Assembly (NCBI GenBank): GCA_017557785.1
Contig: JAFYYA010000058.1
Location: 1-64,000, forward strand
Source: Salinivirgaceae bacterium
GTDB taxonomy: Bacteria; Bacteroidota; Bacteroidia; Bacteroidales; SZUA-534
Direction of reading: 5' to 3'
DNA: 64,000 nucleotides
This document shows, piece after piece, positions 7,625 to 16,599 of the stretch (its first letter is position 1; each line of letters starts with the position of its first letter). The position numbers and the translations under genes are program-made. The notes below the pieces were generated by a model that worked only from the letters and a program-made list of their open reading frames with translations, made no database searches and was not told the origin of the DNA.

Positions 7625-9318
7625 TGGTAGCGGCGTTTTCTTAATGCGTTGAATATGAATCCGAAAGCCACAATTATTAAAACTGGAACTGCAACATTCA
7701 GCATCTGCCAAGAGGTGCGCTGTTCGGTAATTTTGGCGCGGTTCAACATTCGCAGTTTGAACTCTTTCGAGCGGCTTTCCATCAACTCGTCGAATCCGCA
7801 AAGATAGTTAACGGCGTTGAGCAGAAATTCCTTATTGCCAAATGTTTGGCGTGTGTAGCGGTCGTAGCCGAGCGGCAGTGGCTCGCGCTGGTCGCCGTTC
7901 TGGCGGAACTGCTGGCGGATGATGTCGCCGTCAGAAATCACAATCATACGCGTCGGCTCGCTCTCACGGCGGAACTGCTGACGGCTGAAGCCATCAATCT
8001 GCAGCGGACGATTCGCGAAAGCGCTGCGGAACTCACCTTCGAGCAGCACGCCAACGGCCAGCCCCGAGTGCGTAAATGCTTCAGGCGCAATACGTTCACC
8101 GATTATCGACAAATCGACACGCGCAGGAAGCGGAACCACGCGGCAGTTGTCCGACGCGGCCAGCAAAATGGTTTTCACAACGTTCGCATCGCGCCCGACG
8201 GTGTCGATTGAACTTGCAAAATCGATGCGAATCATATCCAGATTCTTCGTGAGCGGATGGTTGCCAGCAGGCGTGATGATGGGCGAGAAAACCCACGGCG
8301 CTGGCGCAAACTGCGGCGGCTGCCCCACCAGGGCGGTGTTGACAGGGACGACGGCGCACTGCATATCCTGAATCAGATTGGCATTGATGCGCACGCCGTA
8401 GTTGAAGAGCAGGTCGTCGAGATTCAGGTCCAACTGCATTGCCTGCACTTCGCGCCCGTGCGACAGGCTGTCGATGCTGGCTGTGGTGTTGTCGATGAGC
8501 CAGAGCACGCGGCCGCCAGCCATCACATACTGGTCAATCATAAATTTTTCGGCATCGCTGAATCGCGAAAGCGGCTGCGCAACCACGAGGGCGCGGTAGG
8601 TGAGCCGCCCAGCCGAGTCGGTGCTCACCAGTTCGGGCGCGGCGTCAACCTGGCGCAGAGTGTAGAATTTGCCGAGCGTGTAGGCCATATCTTCCATCTG
8701 CTCGGGCGTGAGTTCGCCGTGGCCGCGCAGGAAGCCGATGACGGGCGCTTCGGGCGTGAGCAGTTGGTTGATAGCAAACGTCAGGTCGTATTCAAGCGAT
8801 TGAATCGATGTCTGCAGATTGGCTTCGGCCGATGCCGAAACGTGATTTTTCAAGATGTTGACCGCCACATCGCGCCCAGCGTACGACACAATGATGCCAG
8901 GGAAGATGAGTTTCTGTGCCGTGCTGCCGTCTTTTTCCTTGATTTGCAGATTGGTGGGGTCGAGCCCCTTCTCGTAAAGTTCGCGGAAGACGCGCTCGCG
9001 GCCTTGTTGGTTGGGGTTTTCGGCAGGGTCGATGAACTCATACTGGATGTTCTCGCCACCATAGGCGCGGAACTCGTCGAGCATCTCGCGCACCGAGTTC
9101 TGAAGGCGCTGGAATCCAGCAGGCAGGTCGCCATCGAGATAAACGCGGAAGAAAATCTCATCGTCGAGCCGCGAAAGCATCTGCTTTGTGGGCTTCGAGA
9201 GCGAGTAGCGGCGGTCGGCAGTCAGGTCGAAGCGCGCGTGGAAATACGACGACAGAATGCCAATCATCAGCAGAATGGCCACCTTGACGGCCGTTTCGAT
9301 TGTGAGTTGTTTTCGCAT
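7621..9318 (-). CDS. gldG: GldG-type ABC transporter auxiliary protein
   Basis: A 565-aa protein with a membrane helix at residues about 11-27 (VAILLMIGILSSYFHARFD), the GldG signature LTADRRYSLSKPTKQMLSRLDD, a large extracytoplasmic region (VIGFLRGHGELTPEQ, LIDNTTASIDSL) and a second membrane helix near the C terminus (VAVPVLIIVAFGFIFNALRKR). In Flavobacterium, GldA (ATPase), GldF (permease) and GldG form an ABC transporter needed for gliding; many non-gliding Bacteroidales keep GldF/GldG. It sits 6 bases after gldF and overlaps the DUF4340 gene. No ATPase gene lies in the operon as seen. Family call is sure; a role in gliding in this organism is not. Confidence 0.88.
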   Translation of the reverse strand: MRKQLTIETAVKVAILLMIGILSSYFHARFDLTADRRYSLSKPTKQMLSRLDDEIFFRVYLDGDLPAGFQRLQNSVREMLDEFRAYGGENIQYEFIDPAENPNQQGRERVFRELYEKGLDPTNLQIKEKDGSTAQKLIFPGIIVSYAGRDVAVNILKNHVSASAEANLQTSIQSLEYDLTFAINQLLTPEAPVIGFLRGHGELTPEQMEDMAYTLGKFYTLRQVDAAPELVSTDSAGRLTYRALVVAQPLSRFSDAEKFMIDQYVMAGGRVLWLIDNTTASIDSLSHGREVQAMQLDLNLDDLLFNYGVRINANLIQDMQCAVVPVNTALVGQPPQFAPAPWVFSPIITPAGNHPLTKNLDMIRIDFASSIDTVGRDANVVKTILLAASDNCRVVPLPARVDLSIIGERIAPEAFTHSGLAVGVLLEGEFRSAFANRPLQIDGFSRQQFRRESEPTRMIVISDGDIIRQQFRQNGDQREPLPLGYDRYTRQTFGNKEFLLNAVNYLCGFDELMESRSKEFKLRMLNRAKITEQRTSWQMLNVAVPVLIIVAFGFIFNALRKRRYQ

Positions 9319-9324
9319 AGCCGT

Positions 9325-10050
9325 CTATTTTTTGTCGAGTTTGAGTTTGTATTGTGTGAGCAGCACAAAGAAGGCCGCCGTGCAGACGAAATAAACCAAA
9401 TCGCGGGTGTCGGCCACGCCGCGGCTGATTGAGCGGTAGTGCTCATCGATGCTCAAAGCGCTCATAATCTGACCGATACCGCCAAAAGCATCGCCCGCCA
9501 CATCGAACCCCATATAGAAAACAAAGGTGATGACGATGGCCAGCAGAAACGCAACTACCTGACTGTCAGTGAGCGACGAGCAGAAGCACCCGATGCTCAC
9601 ATAGACCATTGCCAGCAGCACCAGCCCGATGTAAGAGCCCCACGTGCCGCCCGTGTCGATGTTGCCCGCAGGATTGCCCAGCACGTAAACCGACAGGAAG
9701 TATATCAGCGTTGGCGCGATGGCGATGAGCGCGATGGCCAGCGATGCCAGATTCTTGCCCAGAACCAGTTGTGTTTCAGTGAGCGGGCGTGTTTGCAGCA
9801 GGTCGAGCGTGCCCGTTTTGCGCTCTTCGGCGAAACTGCGCATTGAGATGGCTGGAATCAGGAACAGAAACAGCCACGGCGCCAGCCCGAAAAGCCCGTC
9901 GAGCGTGGCATAGCCGCCGTCGAGCACATTGTTGCCGCCAGGAATCACCCAAAGGAACAACCCGGTGGCTATCAGGAAGATAAGGATTGCCAGATAGCCC
10001 ATTATAGAACTAAAAAAGGCGGCCAACTCTTTTTTGAAAACTGCAAACAT
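9325..10050 (-). CDS. gldF: GldF-type ABC-2 permease
   Basis: A 241-aa inner-membrane permease with six hydrophobic segments, starting MFAVFKKELAAFFSSIMGYL. The run SFAEERKTGTLDLLQTRPLTETQLVLGK is the typical ABC-2/GldF cytoplasmic loop after the second helix. It is the first gene of the gldF-gldG-DUF4340 operon; the 6-base gap to gldG suggests joint translation. TAACTTCG at 10070-10077 (minus strand) is one base off the -7 consensus and may be its promoter. The partner ATPase (GldA) must be encoded elsewhere. Confidence 0.88.
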   Translation of the reverse strand: MFAVFKKELAAFFSSIMGYLAILIFLIATGLFLWVIPGGNNVLDGGYATLDGLFGLAPWLFLFLIPAISMRSFAEERKTGTLDLLQTRPLTETQLVLGKNLASLAIALIAIAPTLIYFLSVYVLGNPAGNIDTGGTWGSYIGLVLLAMVYVSIGCFCSSLTDSQVVAFLLAIVITFVFYMGFDVAGDAFGGIGQIMSALSIDEHYRSISRGVADTRDLVYFVCTAAFFVLLTQYKLKLDKK

Positions 10051-10088
10051 TGTTTCAGAAGTTTTGCGGCGAAGTTATAAAATGTTTT

Positions 10089-10175
10089 GGACTACAGACT
10101 TCCGACAACAGTCTTCAGACGGCGGGTTATGACGAGACGGTCTTTTTCTTGACTAAGGTCTGTTGTCCGTAGTCC
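10089..10175. repeat. Intergenic imperfect inverted repeat
   Basis: GGACTAC at 10089-10095 and GACAACAG at 10104-10111 reappear inverted as CTGTTGTC at 10160-10167 and GTAGTCC at 10169-10175. The left arm carries about 8 extra bases between its two blocks. It fills most of the gap between gldF and the C45 hydrolase gene and codes for nothing visible. It could form a long stem-loop in the transcript reading leftward. Confidence 0.5.
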
Positions 10176-10181
10176 GATGTC

Positions 10182-11852
10182 TTAATCCAATTCACTGATT
10201 TTCTTTTTAATCCGCTCGCGTTCCGACTGTTTCGGAATCATTTTTGTGAGAGCCGTTTTCCAGTAGCGGCGCGCTGCAGCGGTGTCGGATTGTGCAAAGT
10301 GGTAATCGCCCAGAATCTCGTGCGTGGCGAACAATTCGGGATTGAGTTGCTCAAATTCGGAAAGTTCAGTGCTGTCGATGGTTTGCGCTTGCGCGATGGC
10401 AGCCTTGAACTCGTGAGTGAGCCGTTTGATGCGGAAAATGTCATCAACAGGGATGGTCTGGTCGGCGGGAATGGTCAGCCGACGGTCGGCGACTTCACTG
10501 CTGAATGTGGTCTCACCGTTGAAAATGGCCGCCAAATCGTAGGCCACATACGGCCCTGCCTGCCACGGTGATGTCGAAACCCACATAATCAGCCGGTTGG
10601 CATTGAAAACCACCGAGTGATGCCCGATGAACTGGTTTAGGGCCGCTTCGTTAGTCCAGCCGATAATGCTGTCGTTCAATCCTTTATGGTCACGCAAAAT
10701 AGAAACGGCGCCGTTTGCGTCGAGCGGCATTTTTTGGTGTAGAAGTTGGTCGATGCGATCGTAGCGGTAGGGGCTGTCCGATGTGGCAATGTTCTCGATG
10801 TTGCGGTCGTCGTCGGCGAAAGCCGCTGACTGATAATGGTTTGTACTAATGATAAATGACGAGTCAGCGGTGCGAAGTGCAATTTTGTCGGGCGATTTTT
10901 CAATCACCGCGGCGCAACTGTCGGCAGCCGAGCCAATCAGTATCGATTCCGACACAAACGTCTTGCGCCGACTGGCAATCGCATACGCTTCGTCGATGGT
11001 TGACGCATATTGCAGAATCTCGCGCGTGAGAATCGATATTGGTGTGGCCGACGATGTCGGAATGGCCGATTTGGCGGCGTTGATGGTCACCGTCAGGCCT
11101 TTTTCGTTCATCCCTGACATCACGCCAATCATCCCCGGCCAACTGACCGATGCAAAGCGGTAGCCGTCAGTCGGGAAGCAGAACATCACAATGCGGGTGC
11201 GGGCAAAATCATCGCCAATATAGAAATCGAAGTTGCGGCCCACCATAAGGTCGCCAGTGGCACTGCATGTGTCCCAGGCGGCAAACGAACTGCACCCCAC
11301 AAGCATATAGTCCTGCATTGCGTGGCCGATGTCGTGCGCCGAGTGGTAGTTCATCTGCCGCTCGTAAGGTTCGCACACAAAGTTGAAATCGTCTGAGCAC
11401 GAGAGCGATATGCCGTAAATCTCTTCGCGGTACTCTTCACCGACGTACTTGCCCAGCGAGTGGTTGAACATAAACGTCAGGTGGCGCAGGAATTTCAGGT
11501 ACGATTCCGACGGCACAAACGTGCGAATCTGGTCCACAAAAATCTGTTCCTGCTGATACAGAAGGTCTTGCGTGAGTTTGCCGTAGGCTTCGCCGCGTTC
11601 AAAAGGGCTTCCGCCGATGCGCATTTCCCAAAGACCGCTGCTGCTCAGTCGCAGAGTGTCAGAGTCGTAGGCTCGCAGGCTGTCGCCGATACGGGTAACC
11701 TGCCTGTCAACCGGCTCAAAACCAACCGGTTTTTTGAAATCGGCCGTTACGTAGAGATACGCAAAAATGATGACCGGGATGAGCGCAACCGCAATAACCA
11801 GCCCGCAAACGTAAAGCGCAATTCTGACAATCTGTTTCTGTTTTCTTTCCAT
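10182..11852 (-). CDS. Membrane-anchored C45-type Ntn hydrolase/acyltransferase
   Basis: A 556-aa protein with an N-terminal signal-anchor (about residues 9-36) and an extracytoplasmic body. The core matches the C45 (acyl-CoA:6-aminopenicillanate acyltransferase-like) Ntn-hydrolase family: LVGCSSFAAWDT, with C187 as predicted autocatalytic nucleophile, then GDLMVGRNFDFYIGD, a hallmark Arg/Asp pair, and GVMSGMNEKGLTVTINA. These enzymes self-cleave before the Cys and act on amide bonds. Start choice: the promoter at 11877-11907 lies inside the longer open frame (to 11960), so translation must begin at 11852. The C-terminal ~90 residues look helical and may be a TPR-like hairpin. Substrate unknown. 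Confidence 0.7.
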   Translation of the reverse strand: MERKQKQIVRIALYVCGLVIAVALIPVIIFAYLYVTADFKKPVGFEPVDRQVTRIGDSLRAYDSDTLRLSSSGLWEMRIGGSPFERGEAYGKLTQDLLYQQEQIFVDQIRTFVPSESYLKFLRHLTFMFNHSLGKYVGEEYREEIYGISLSCSDDFNFVCEPYERQMNYHSAHDIGHAMQDYMLVGCSSFAAWDTCSATGDLMVGRNFDFYIGDDFARTRIVMFCFPTDGYRFASVSWPGMIGVMSGMNEKGLTVTINAAKSAIPTSSATPISILTREILQYASTIDEAYAIASRRKTFVSESILIGSAADSCAAVIEKSPDKIALRTADSSFIISTNHYQSAAFADDDRNIENIATSDSPYRYDRIDQLLHQKMPLDANGAVSILRDHKGLNDSIIGWTNEAALNQFIGHHSVVFNANRLIMWVSTSPWQAGPYVAYDLAAIFNGETTFSSEVADRRLTIPADQTIPVDDIFRIKRLTHEFKAAIAQAQTIDSTELSEFEQLNPELFATHEILGDYHFAQSDTAAARRYWKTALTKMIPKQSERERIKKKISELD

Positions 11853-11876
11853 TGTTCCAATGGCGTGTTGATGCGC

Positions 11877-11907
11877 CAAATATAGCATTGGAATTTTTTT
11901 TGGCAAA
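11877..11907 (-). promoter_or_regulatory. Consensus promoter of the C45 hydrolase gene
   Basis: On the minus strand, TTTG (11907-11904), a 19-base spacer, and TATATTTG (11884-11877): both boxes and the spacing fit the Bacteroidetes sigma-ABfr consensus exactly. The ATG is 25 bases downstream at 11852. Confidence 0.75.
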
Positions 11908-11967
11908 TCGTTTCTAAATGGAACAAACAAACCTTTCCAAACATTATTAGCATTCGCCATAAAAATT

Positions 11968-11975
11968 TACATTTG
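11968..11975 (+). promoter_or_regulatory. Candidate -7 promoter box of the rsfS-ftsH operon
   Basis: TACATTTG is an exact TAnnTTTG match, 20 bases before the rsfS ATG. No convincing -33 box is seen. Confidence 0.5.
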
Positions 11976-11994
11976 CAGTCTTATTTGATTTTGA

Positions 11995-12363
11995 ATGGCA
12001 AAAACAAAGCACGATTTAGGTCTTAAAGATGCTATTGTTGAAGCAATTAAGCAGAAAAAAGGCCGCGACATTGTTGTGATAGACCTGACAGCGACAGAGC
12101 AGGCTATCGCCGATTACTACATTATCTGTCATGGACATTCGAGTTCGCAGGTCGATGCGCTGGCCGACCATGTTGAGCGTTTCTCGCGTACCGAGACGGG
12201 CGAGCATCCGCTTCACGTTGAAGGTCAGCAGAATGCGCAGTGGATTCTGATGGACTACGGCGACATTGTGGTGCACATCTTCCAAGAAGAAATCCGTCAT
12301 TTCTACAACATCGAAGACCTATGGGCCGACGCCAAAAAAGAAATTATTGAAAACGAAGACTAA
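11995..12363 (+). CDS. rsfS: Ribosome silencing factor RsfS
   Basis: A 122-aa protein of the RsfS/Iojap family, which binds ribosomal protein uL14 on the large subunit and blocks subunit joining when nutrients are scarce. Visible hallmarks are the KKGRDIVVIDLTATEQAIADYYIICHGHSSSQV block and the C-terminal WILMDYGDIVVHIFQEEIRHFYNIEDLW motif. Full length. It is the first gene of an operon with ftsH, 6 bases downstream, an order common in Bacteroidota. Confidence 0.93.
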   Translation: MAKTKHDLGLKDAIVEAIKQKKGRDIVVIDLTATEQAIADYYIICHGHSSSQVDALADHVERFSRTETGEHPLHVEGQQNAQWILMDYGDIVVHIFQEEIRHFYNIEDLWADAKKEIIENED

Positions 12364-12369
12364 CCCGCT

Positions 12370-14457
12370 ATGGATAACGAAGTTAAAGAAGAAAAACAAA
12401 CCGCGCAGGAAGAGCCTAAAAAGCAGGGAAAACAACCCGATTTCCAACCGCTTGGCAAGAAGACGCCCAAATTCAACATGAATTGGATTTACGGCATTAT
12501 TGCCATTGTGCTGTTGGGCTTCATGTTCATGTCGCCAATGGGTGGCGAGACAATCGAGATTCAATGGCCACGGTTTGAGAATGAGATGCTTAGCAACCAC
12601 GATGTCAGCCGCATTGTGGTTGTCAACAAAGAGAAGGCCGAAGTTTTCATCAAACCTGAAAAACTGAACGAAGCGCGCTACGCCGATGCCGCAAAGCAAA
12701 AGCCGGGCGCCTACAGTCCGCAGTATTTTTTCACGATAGGCTCGGTTGAGATGTTCGAGAAGAAACTCGAAGACGCGACCAAAGACTACGCCCCCAACGA
12801 GCAGGTGCCCGTTAGTTACGAGACTCGCCAAAACAACATGAACACCATCTTCAACTGGATAATATTTCCGTTGCTGCTGATTGGTGTCTGGATTTTCATT
12901 TTCCGCCGGATGGCTGGTGGTGCTGGCGGCGCTGGTGGTCAGATTTTCAACATTGGCAAGTCGCGCGCCAAGATGTTCGACAAGGACACATCGGAAATCA
13001 AGGTCGATTTCAAAGATGTGGCCGGGCTTGAAGAAGCAAAGGTTGAGATTAAGGAAATTGTTGATTTTCTGAAGAATCCGCAAAAATATACGCAACTTGG
13101 CGGTAAGATTCCAAAGGGCGCACTGCTTGTAGGCCCCCCGGGAACAGGCAAGACATTGCTGGCCAAAGCCGTGGCCGGCGAAGCGCACGTGCCGTTCTTC
13201 TCGCTGTCGGGTTCCGATTTTGTTGAAATGTTTGTGGGCGTTGGCGCATCGCGTGTGCGCGACCTGTTCAAGCAGGCCAAAGAGAAAGCGCCTTGTATCA
13301 TCTTCATTGATGAGATTGATGCCATTGGCCGCGCCCGTGGAAAGAACCCCAACTGGGGCGCCAACGATGAGCGCGAAAACACTCTTAATCAGTTGCTTAC
13401 CGAGATGGACGGCTTCGGCACCAACAGCGGTGTCATCATTCTGGCAGCCACCAACCGCGCCGACATTCTCGACCGTGCCCTTATGCGTGCTGGCCGCTTC
13501 GACCGTCAGATTCACGTTGAACTGCCCGATCTGAACGAGCGCACCGACATCTTCAAAGTGCACCTGCGCCCGCTCACCAAACTGGCATCTGACGTCACAG
13601 CAGAATCGCTTGCAAAGCAGACGCCGGGCTTCTCGGGTGCCGACATTGCCAACGTCTGCAACGAAGCCGCGCTCATCGCAGCCCGTCACGACAAGCAGAA
13701 AGTTGAAAAACAAGATTTTCTCGATGCCATCGACCGCATTGTGGGCGGACTCGAGAAGAAGAACAAGATAATCTCGGCCGAAGAGAAGAAGACCATCGCC
13801 TATCACGAAGCAGGTCACGCCACTGTAAGTTGGATGCTCGAACATGCCAATCCGCTCATCAAGGTGACGATTGTGCCGCGCGGTCAGGCTCTGGGTGCCG
13901 CATGGTATCTGCCCGAAGAGCGCCAACTCACCACCAAAGAGCAACTTATGGAAGAGATGGCAGCCTTGCTTGGTGGTCGTGCTGCTGAAGAACTCTTCTT
14001 CGGCCGCATATCAACAGGCGCTCTCAACGACCTTGAGCGCACCACCAAACACGCTTACGCGATGGTCTGCTACTACGGCATGAGCCCCAAAGTGGGCAAT
14101 CTGTCGTACTACGACTCGTCGGGTCAGTCGGAATACTCATTCGCCAAACCATACAGCGAAGAGACGGCCCGCACCATCGACGAAGAGACAAAGCGCATCA
14201 TCGACGAAGCATACTCGAAAGCAAAGGAAGTGCTGACCAAATACGAAGACCAGCACCACCAACTGGCCAACCTGCTGCTTGAGCGCGAAGTGCTGTTTGC
14301 CGAAGATCTTGAGAAGATTCTCGGCCCACGCCCAAATGGCAAGACGCCTTACTATGAGCATCAGCAGAAAGCCGCAGAGCAGACCGATAGCGCGCAACCC
14401 GTTGAAAACAACGCCGTTGAGTCTGATAACGAGAAAACTGAAAACAGCGCGGAATAA
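12370..14457 (+). CDS. ftsH: ATP-dependent zinc metalloprotease FtsH
   Basis: A 695-aa inner-membrane AAA+ protease that degrades misfolded or regulatory membrane and cytosolic proteins. Two membrane helices (about residues 40-57 and 160-178) flank a periplasmic segment. Then come the AAA module, with Walker A GPPGTGKT at 255-262, Walker [13 protein letters not shown] and the second region of homology [19 protein letters not shown], and the protease domain with zinc motif HEAGH at 479-483. The C-terminal 35 residues are charged low-complexity sequence. The stop codon shares one base with the next start (TAATG). Full length and with no missing motif. Confidence 0.96.
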   Translation: MDNEVKEEKQTAQEEPKKQGKQPDFQPLGKKTPKFNMNWIYGIIAIVLLGFMFMSPMGGETIEIQWPRFENEMLSNHDVSRIVVVNKEKAEVFIKPEKLNEARYADAAKQKPGAYSPQYFFTIGSVEMFEKKLEDATKDYAPNEQVPVSYETRQNNMNTIFNWIIFPLLLIGVWIFIFRRMAGGAGGAGGQIFNIGKSRAKMFDKDTSEIKVDFKDVAGLEEAKVEIKEIVDFLKNPQKYTQLGGKIPKGALLVGPPGTGKTLLAKAVAGEAHVPFFSLSGSDFVEMFVGVGASRVRDLFKQAKEKAPCIIFIDEIDAIGRARGKNPNWGANDERENTLNQLLTEMDGFGTNSGVIILAATNRADILDRALMRAGRFDRQIHVELPDLNERTDIFKVHLRPLTKLASDVTAESLAKQTPGFSGADIANVCNEAALIAARHDKQKVEKQDFLDAIDRIVGGLEKKNKIISAEEKKTIAYHEAGHATVSWMLEHANPLIKVTIVPRGQALGAAWYLPEERQLTTKEQLMEEMAALLGGRAAEELFFGRISTGALNDLERTTKHAYAMVCYYGMSPKVGNLSYYDSSGQSEYSFAKPYSEETARTIDEETKRIIDEAYSKAKEVLTKYEDQHHQLANLLLEREVLFAEDLEKILGPRPNGKTPYYEHQQKAAEQTDSAQPVENNAVESDNEKTENSAE

Positions 14458-14663
14458 TGGAAAAAGATTGGCAAATAGTGTTTTCGACAAAAAAGACCTA
14501 CGAAGCCGAAATGGTTCGTGGGCTTTTGGAAACGGCTGGTCTTGAGCCTGTTGTGATGAACACTCAGGACTCATCGTACCTGTTTGGCGATGTTCATGTC
14601 TACGTTTCGCCCGAGCAGGTCGAGCAAGCGGAAACAATCATTAAAAGCATTGATAATGAGTAA
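14457..14663 (+). CDS. DUF2007 small protein
   Basis: A 68-aa protein with the DUF2007 (putative signal-transducing protein) pattern: WQIVFSTKKTYEAEMVRGLLETAGLEPVVMN followed by a short strand and VYVSPEQVEQAETII. The family folds as a small ferredoxin-like unit; its function is unknown. It begins on the last base of the ftsH stop and overlaps the cdsA start by eight bases, so the three genes are almost certainly translated together. Confidence 0.8.
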   Translation: MEKDWQIVFSTKKTYEAEMVRGLLETAGLEPVVMNTQDSSYLFGDVHVYVSPEQVEQAETIIKSIDNE

Positions 14664-15465
14664 TTTTTGGCAGCGGCTGATAACAGGAATCGTTTTTCTG
14701 GTTGTGCTCATCTCAGGCATAATATACAGCGAGTGGACGTTTGCGGCGCTTTTTGCCGTGATTGACGTGCTTGCCTTGTGGGAATTCTACCGAATCGGCC
14801 GTCTGGGCGGATACAAGCCGCTTGCTGTCTATGGCACAGCAGCCGGACTTGTTGCTTTTGCTCTGAGTTTCCTGACGAGTGCGGGCCTTGTCAGCAGCCA
14901 ACTGATGCTGATTTTGGCGATTTTGTTCACGCCTGTTTTCATTATTGTGCTGTTTGGTCATTTCGATAATCCGATTACAACCATCGCATACACTTTCTAC
15001 GGCCTGGTTTACATTGCTCTGCCGTTTGCGCTCATAAGCCCGATAGCATTCCACACGGGCGAATATCAGAGTATTTTGGTGCTGGGCATGTTCATCATCA
15101 TCTGGGTGAACGATACGGGCGCCTACTGTTTTGGCGTTACCATCGGGCGACACAAGATGTTTGAGCGCATTTCGCCCAAAAAGACATGGGAAGGCTTCAT
15201 TGGCGGGGCACTGGCAGCCGTTGGCGCATCGCTGCTTCTGGCGCGGTTCTTCCCCGTGCTCGACACTTTGCAGTGGATTATAGTAGCGCTGCTCACCGTT
15301 GTTTTCGGCACGCTTGGCGACCTAACCGAATCGCAACTCAAGCGCACCATCGGCATCAAGGATTCGAGCAATATTCTGCCGGGCCACGGCGGCATTCTCG
15401 ATCGTTTCGATAGCATCATTTTGGCAATCCCCGTAATTTTTGCATATTTGCGGCTCGTTTCGTAA
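14656..15465 (+). CDS. cdsA: Phosphatidate cytidylyltransferase
   Basis: A 269-aa integral membrane enzyme that converts phosphatidate and CTP to CDP-diacylglycerol, the branch point of phospholipid synthesis. About seven to eight hydrophobic helices precede the diagnostic CdsA signature near the C terminus: SQLKRTIGIKDSSNILPGHGG followed by LDRFDS, which holds the metal- and CTP-binding residues. The ATG at 14656 starts MSNFWQRLITGIVFLVV and overlaps the DUF2007 stop (ATGAGTAA); a longer frame from 14584 would run through most of DUF2007. psd follows 15 bases later, so two sequential phospholipid enzymes share the operon. Confidence 0.93.
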   Translation: MSNFWQRLITGIVFLVVLISGIIYSEWTFAALFAVIDVLALWEFYRIGRLGGYKPLAVYGTAAGLVAFALSFLTSAGLVSSQLMLILAILFTPVFIIVLFGHFDNPITTIAYTFYGLVYIALPFALISPIAFHTGEYQSILVLGMFIIIWVNDTGAYCFGVTIGRHKMFERISPKKTWEGFIGGALAAVGASLLLARFFPVLDTLQWIIVALLTVVFGTLGDLTESQLKRTIGIKDSSNILPGHGGILDRFDSIILAIPVIFAYLRLVS

Positions 15466-15480
15466 TCGATTCTGATAGTT

Positions 15481-16140
15481 ATGAAAATTCATCGCGCCGG
15501 TTATCCGGTCATACTGAAAGCATTAGCCATTTTATTGGTAATAAATGCAATAGTGTATTTCTTCGGACGGATTGGTCTGGCCTTGTATATATCGGCAACC
15601 ATATCAGGCTTGGTGCTTCTTTTTGTACTGCGCTTCTTCCGCTGCCCCAACCGCAAGCAGCCACAACTGACCGACAGTCAGGTTTTGTGTCCTGCCGACG
15701 GCGTTATTGTTGCCATCGAAGAGATTGACGAGCAGAGCATTGTGATGGGCAAGCGCATTCAAGTATCGATTTTCATGTCGTGCTGGAATGTGCACATCAA
15801 CTGGATTCCGGTGAGCGGCACAGTGAAGCAGGTGATTCATTTCGACGGCAAATTCACCCGCGCCATCACCCCAAAATCATCTGACTTGAACGAGCACACG
15901 GCAGTGGTTGTGAACCGCGCCAAAGGCGAGCCTGTGATGGTGAAGCAGGTTGCAGGTGCCGTTGCGCGCCGCATACTCACCTACGTAAAGGAAGACGACG
16001 CTTGTGTAGCAGGCGACGAGATGGGTTTCATCCGCTTTGGCTCGCGTGTCGATATTCTCTTGCCGCTCGATTACGATGTTAAAGTGGCTCTCGGACAGAA
16101 AGTTGTCGGACGCAAGACAATAATTGCCGAACAGAAATAA
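15481..16140 (+). CDS. psd: Phosphatidylserine decarboxylase (PSD-A type)
   Basis: A 219-aa membrane-associated enzyme that makes phosphatidylethanolamine from phosphatidylserine. Two N-terminal membrane helices (about 10-50) are followed by the short PSD-A catalytic domain, with VLCPADGVIV, FMSCWNVHINW and the self-processing site GFIRFGSRVD. Cleavage between G187 and S188 would give the pyruvoyl cofactor. The short length is normal for this subfamily. It is the last gene of the rsfS-ftsH-DUF2007-cdsA-psd unit, ended by a hairpin at 16156-16199. Confidence 0.9.
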   Translation: MKIHRAGYPVILKALAILLVINAIVYFFGRIGLALYISATISGLVLLFVLRFFRCPNRKQPQLTDSQVLCPADGVIVAIEEIDEQSIVMGKRIQVSIFMSCWNVHINWIPVSGTVKQVIHFDGKFTRAITPKSSDLNEHTAVVVNRAKGEPVMVKQVAGAVARRILTYVKEDDACVAGDEMGFIRFGSRVDILLPLDYDVKVALGQKVVGRKTIIAEQK

Positions 16141-16155
16141 TTGAAAATCAACAAT

Positions 16156-16199
16156 AAACATCGCCGAAAGGCAAAATAAAGTTTATTGGTGATGTTTTT
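16156..16199 (+). terminator. Probable terminator after psd
   Basis: AAACATCGCC at 16156-16165 pairs with GGTGATGTTT at 16188-16197 (one G-T pair), and the 3' arm runs into TTTTT. The loop is about 22 bases, so strength is uncertain. Confidence 0.5.
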
Positions 16200-16241
16200 A
16201 GAAGATAACTTATATTTACACCGACTTTAAAAATTAAAATT

Positions 16242-16412
16242 ATGGCTTACAAAATTTCAGAAGATTGCTTGGCTTGCGGCACTTGCATGAGCGAATGCCC
16301 GGTTGAGGCTATTTCAGAAGGCGATATCTATGTTATCGACCCTGAGAAATGCACAGAGTGTGGAACATGCGCAAGTGTTTGCCCGGTTGAGGCACCAAAA
16401 TTGGACAAATAA
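16242..16412 (+). CDS. Small 2[4Fe-4S] ferredoxin
   Basis: A 56-aa electron carrier of the clostridial type, with two complete cluster-binding motifs: CLACGTCMSECP near the N terminus and CTECGTCASVCP near the C terminus, each CxxCxxCxxxCP. Each cluster takes three Cys from one motif and one from the other. It probably serves low-potential reactions such as pyruvate:ferredoxin oxidoreductase, which points to an anaerobic lifestyle. The ATG follows an AATTAAAATT leader. TATATTTA at 16211-16218, with TTG at 16186-16188, may be its promoter. A strong terminator follows, so it is a one-gene unit. Confidence 0.95.
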   Translation: MAYKISEDCLACGTCMSECPVEAISEGDIYVIDPEKCTECGTCASVCPVEAPKLDK

Positions 16413-16437
16413 TCAGTTTTGGATAGAAACACCCAAA

Positions 16438-16465
16438 GGGCGGCCCCGAAAGGCCGCCTTTTTTT
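16438..16465 (+). terminator. Rho-independent terminator of the ferredoxin gene
   Basis: GGCGGCC at 16439-16445 pairs with GGCCGCC at 16452-16458, followed by seven T. It lies 26 bases after the stop codon. Confidence 0.92.
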
Positions 16466-16599
16466 GTTCTGCCGTGCGCTATTTTCCCCAAAACAAAACT
16501 GCTGTTTGACGAAACAAAACGCATTTTGACGGATAAACAGCCCCATAATGTGCCAATATTCAGGTTTTTGCGTATATTTAGGGTGATATTAAATGGAAT

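Noticed and set aside
8257-9432. 391-codon open frame antisense to gldG
   Set aside because: A mirror of gldG codon usage; its product is His/Arg-rich with no domain pattern and no promoter.
12319-13944. 541-codon open frame antisense to ftsH
   Set aside because: It lies entirely over ftsH and the end of rsfS, whose motifs are complete; the antisense translation has no family pattern and arises from the codon bias of the real genes.
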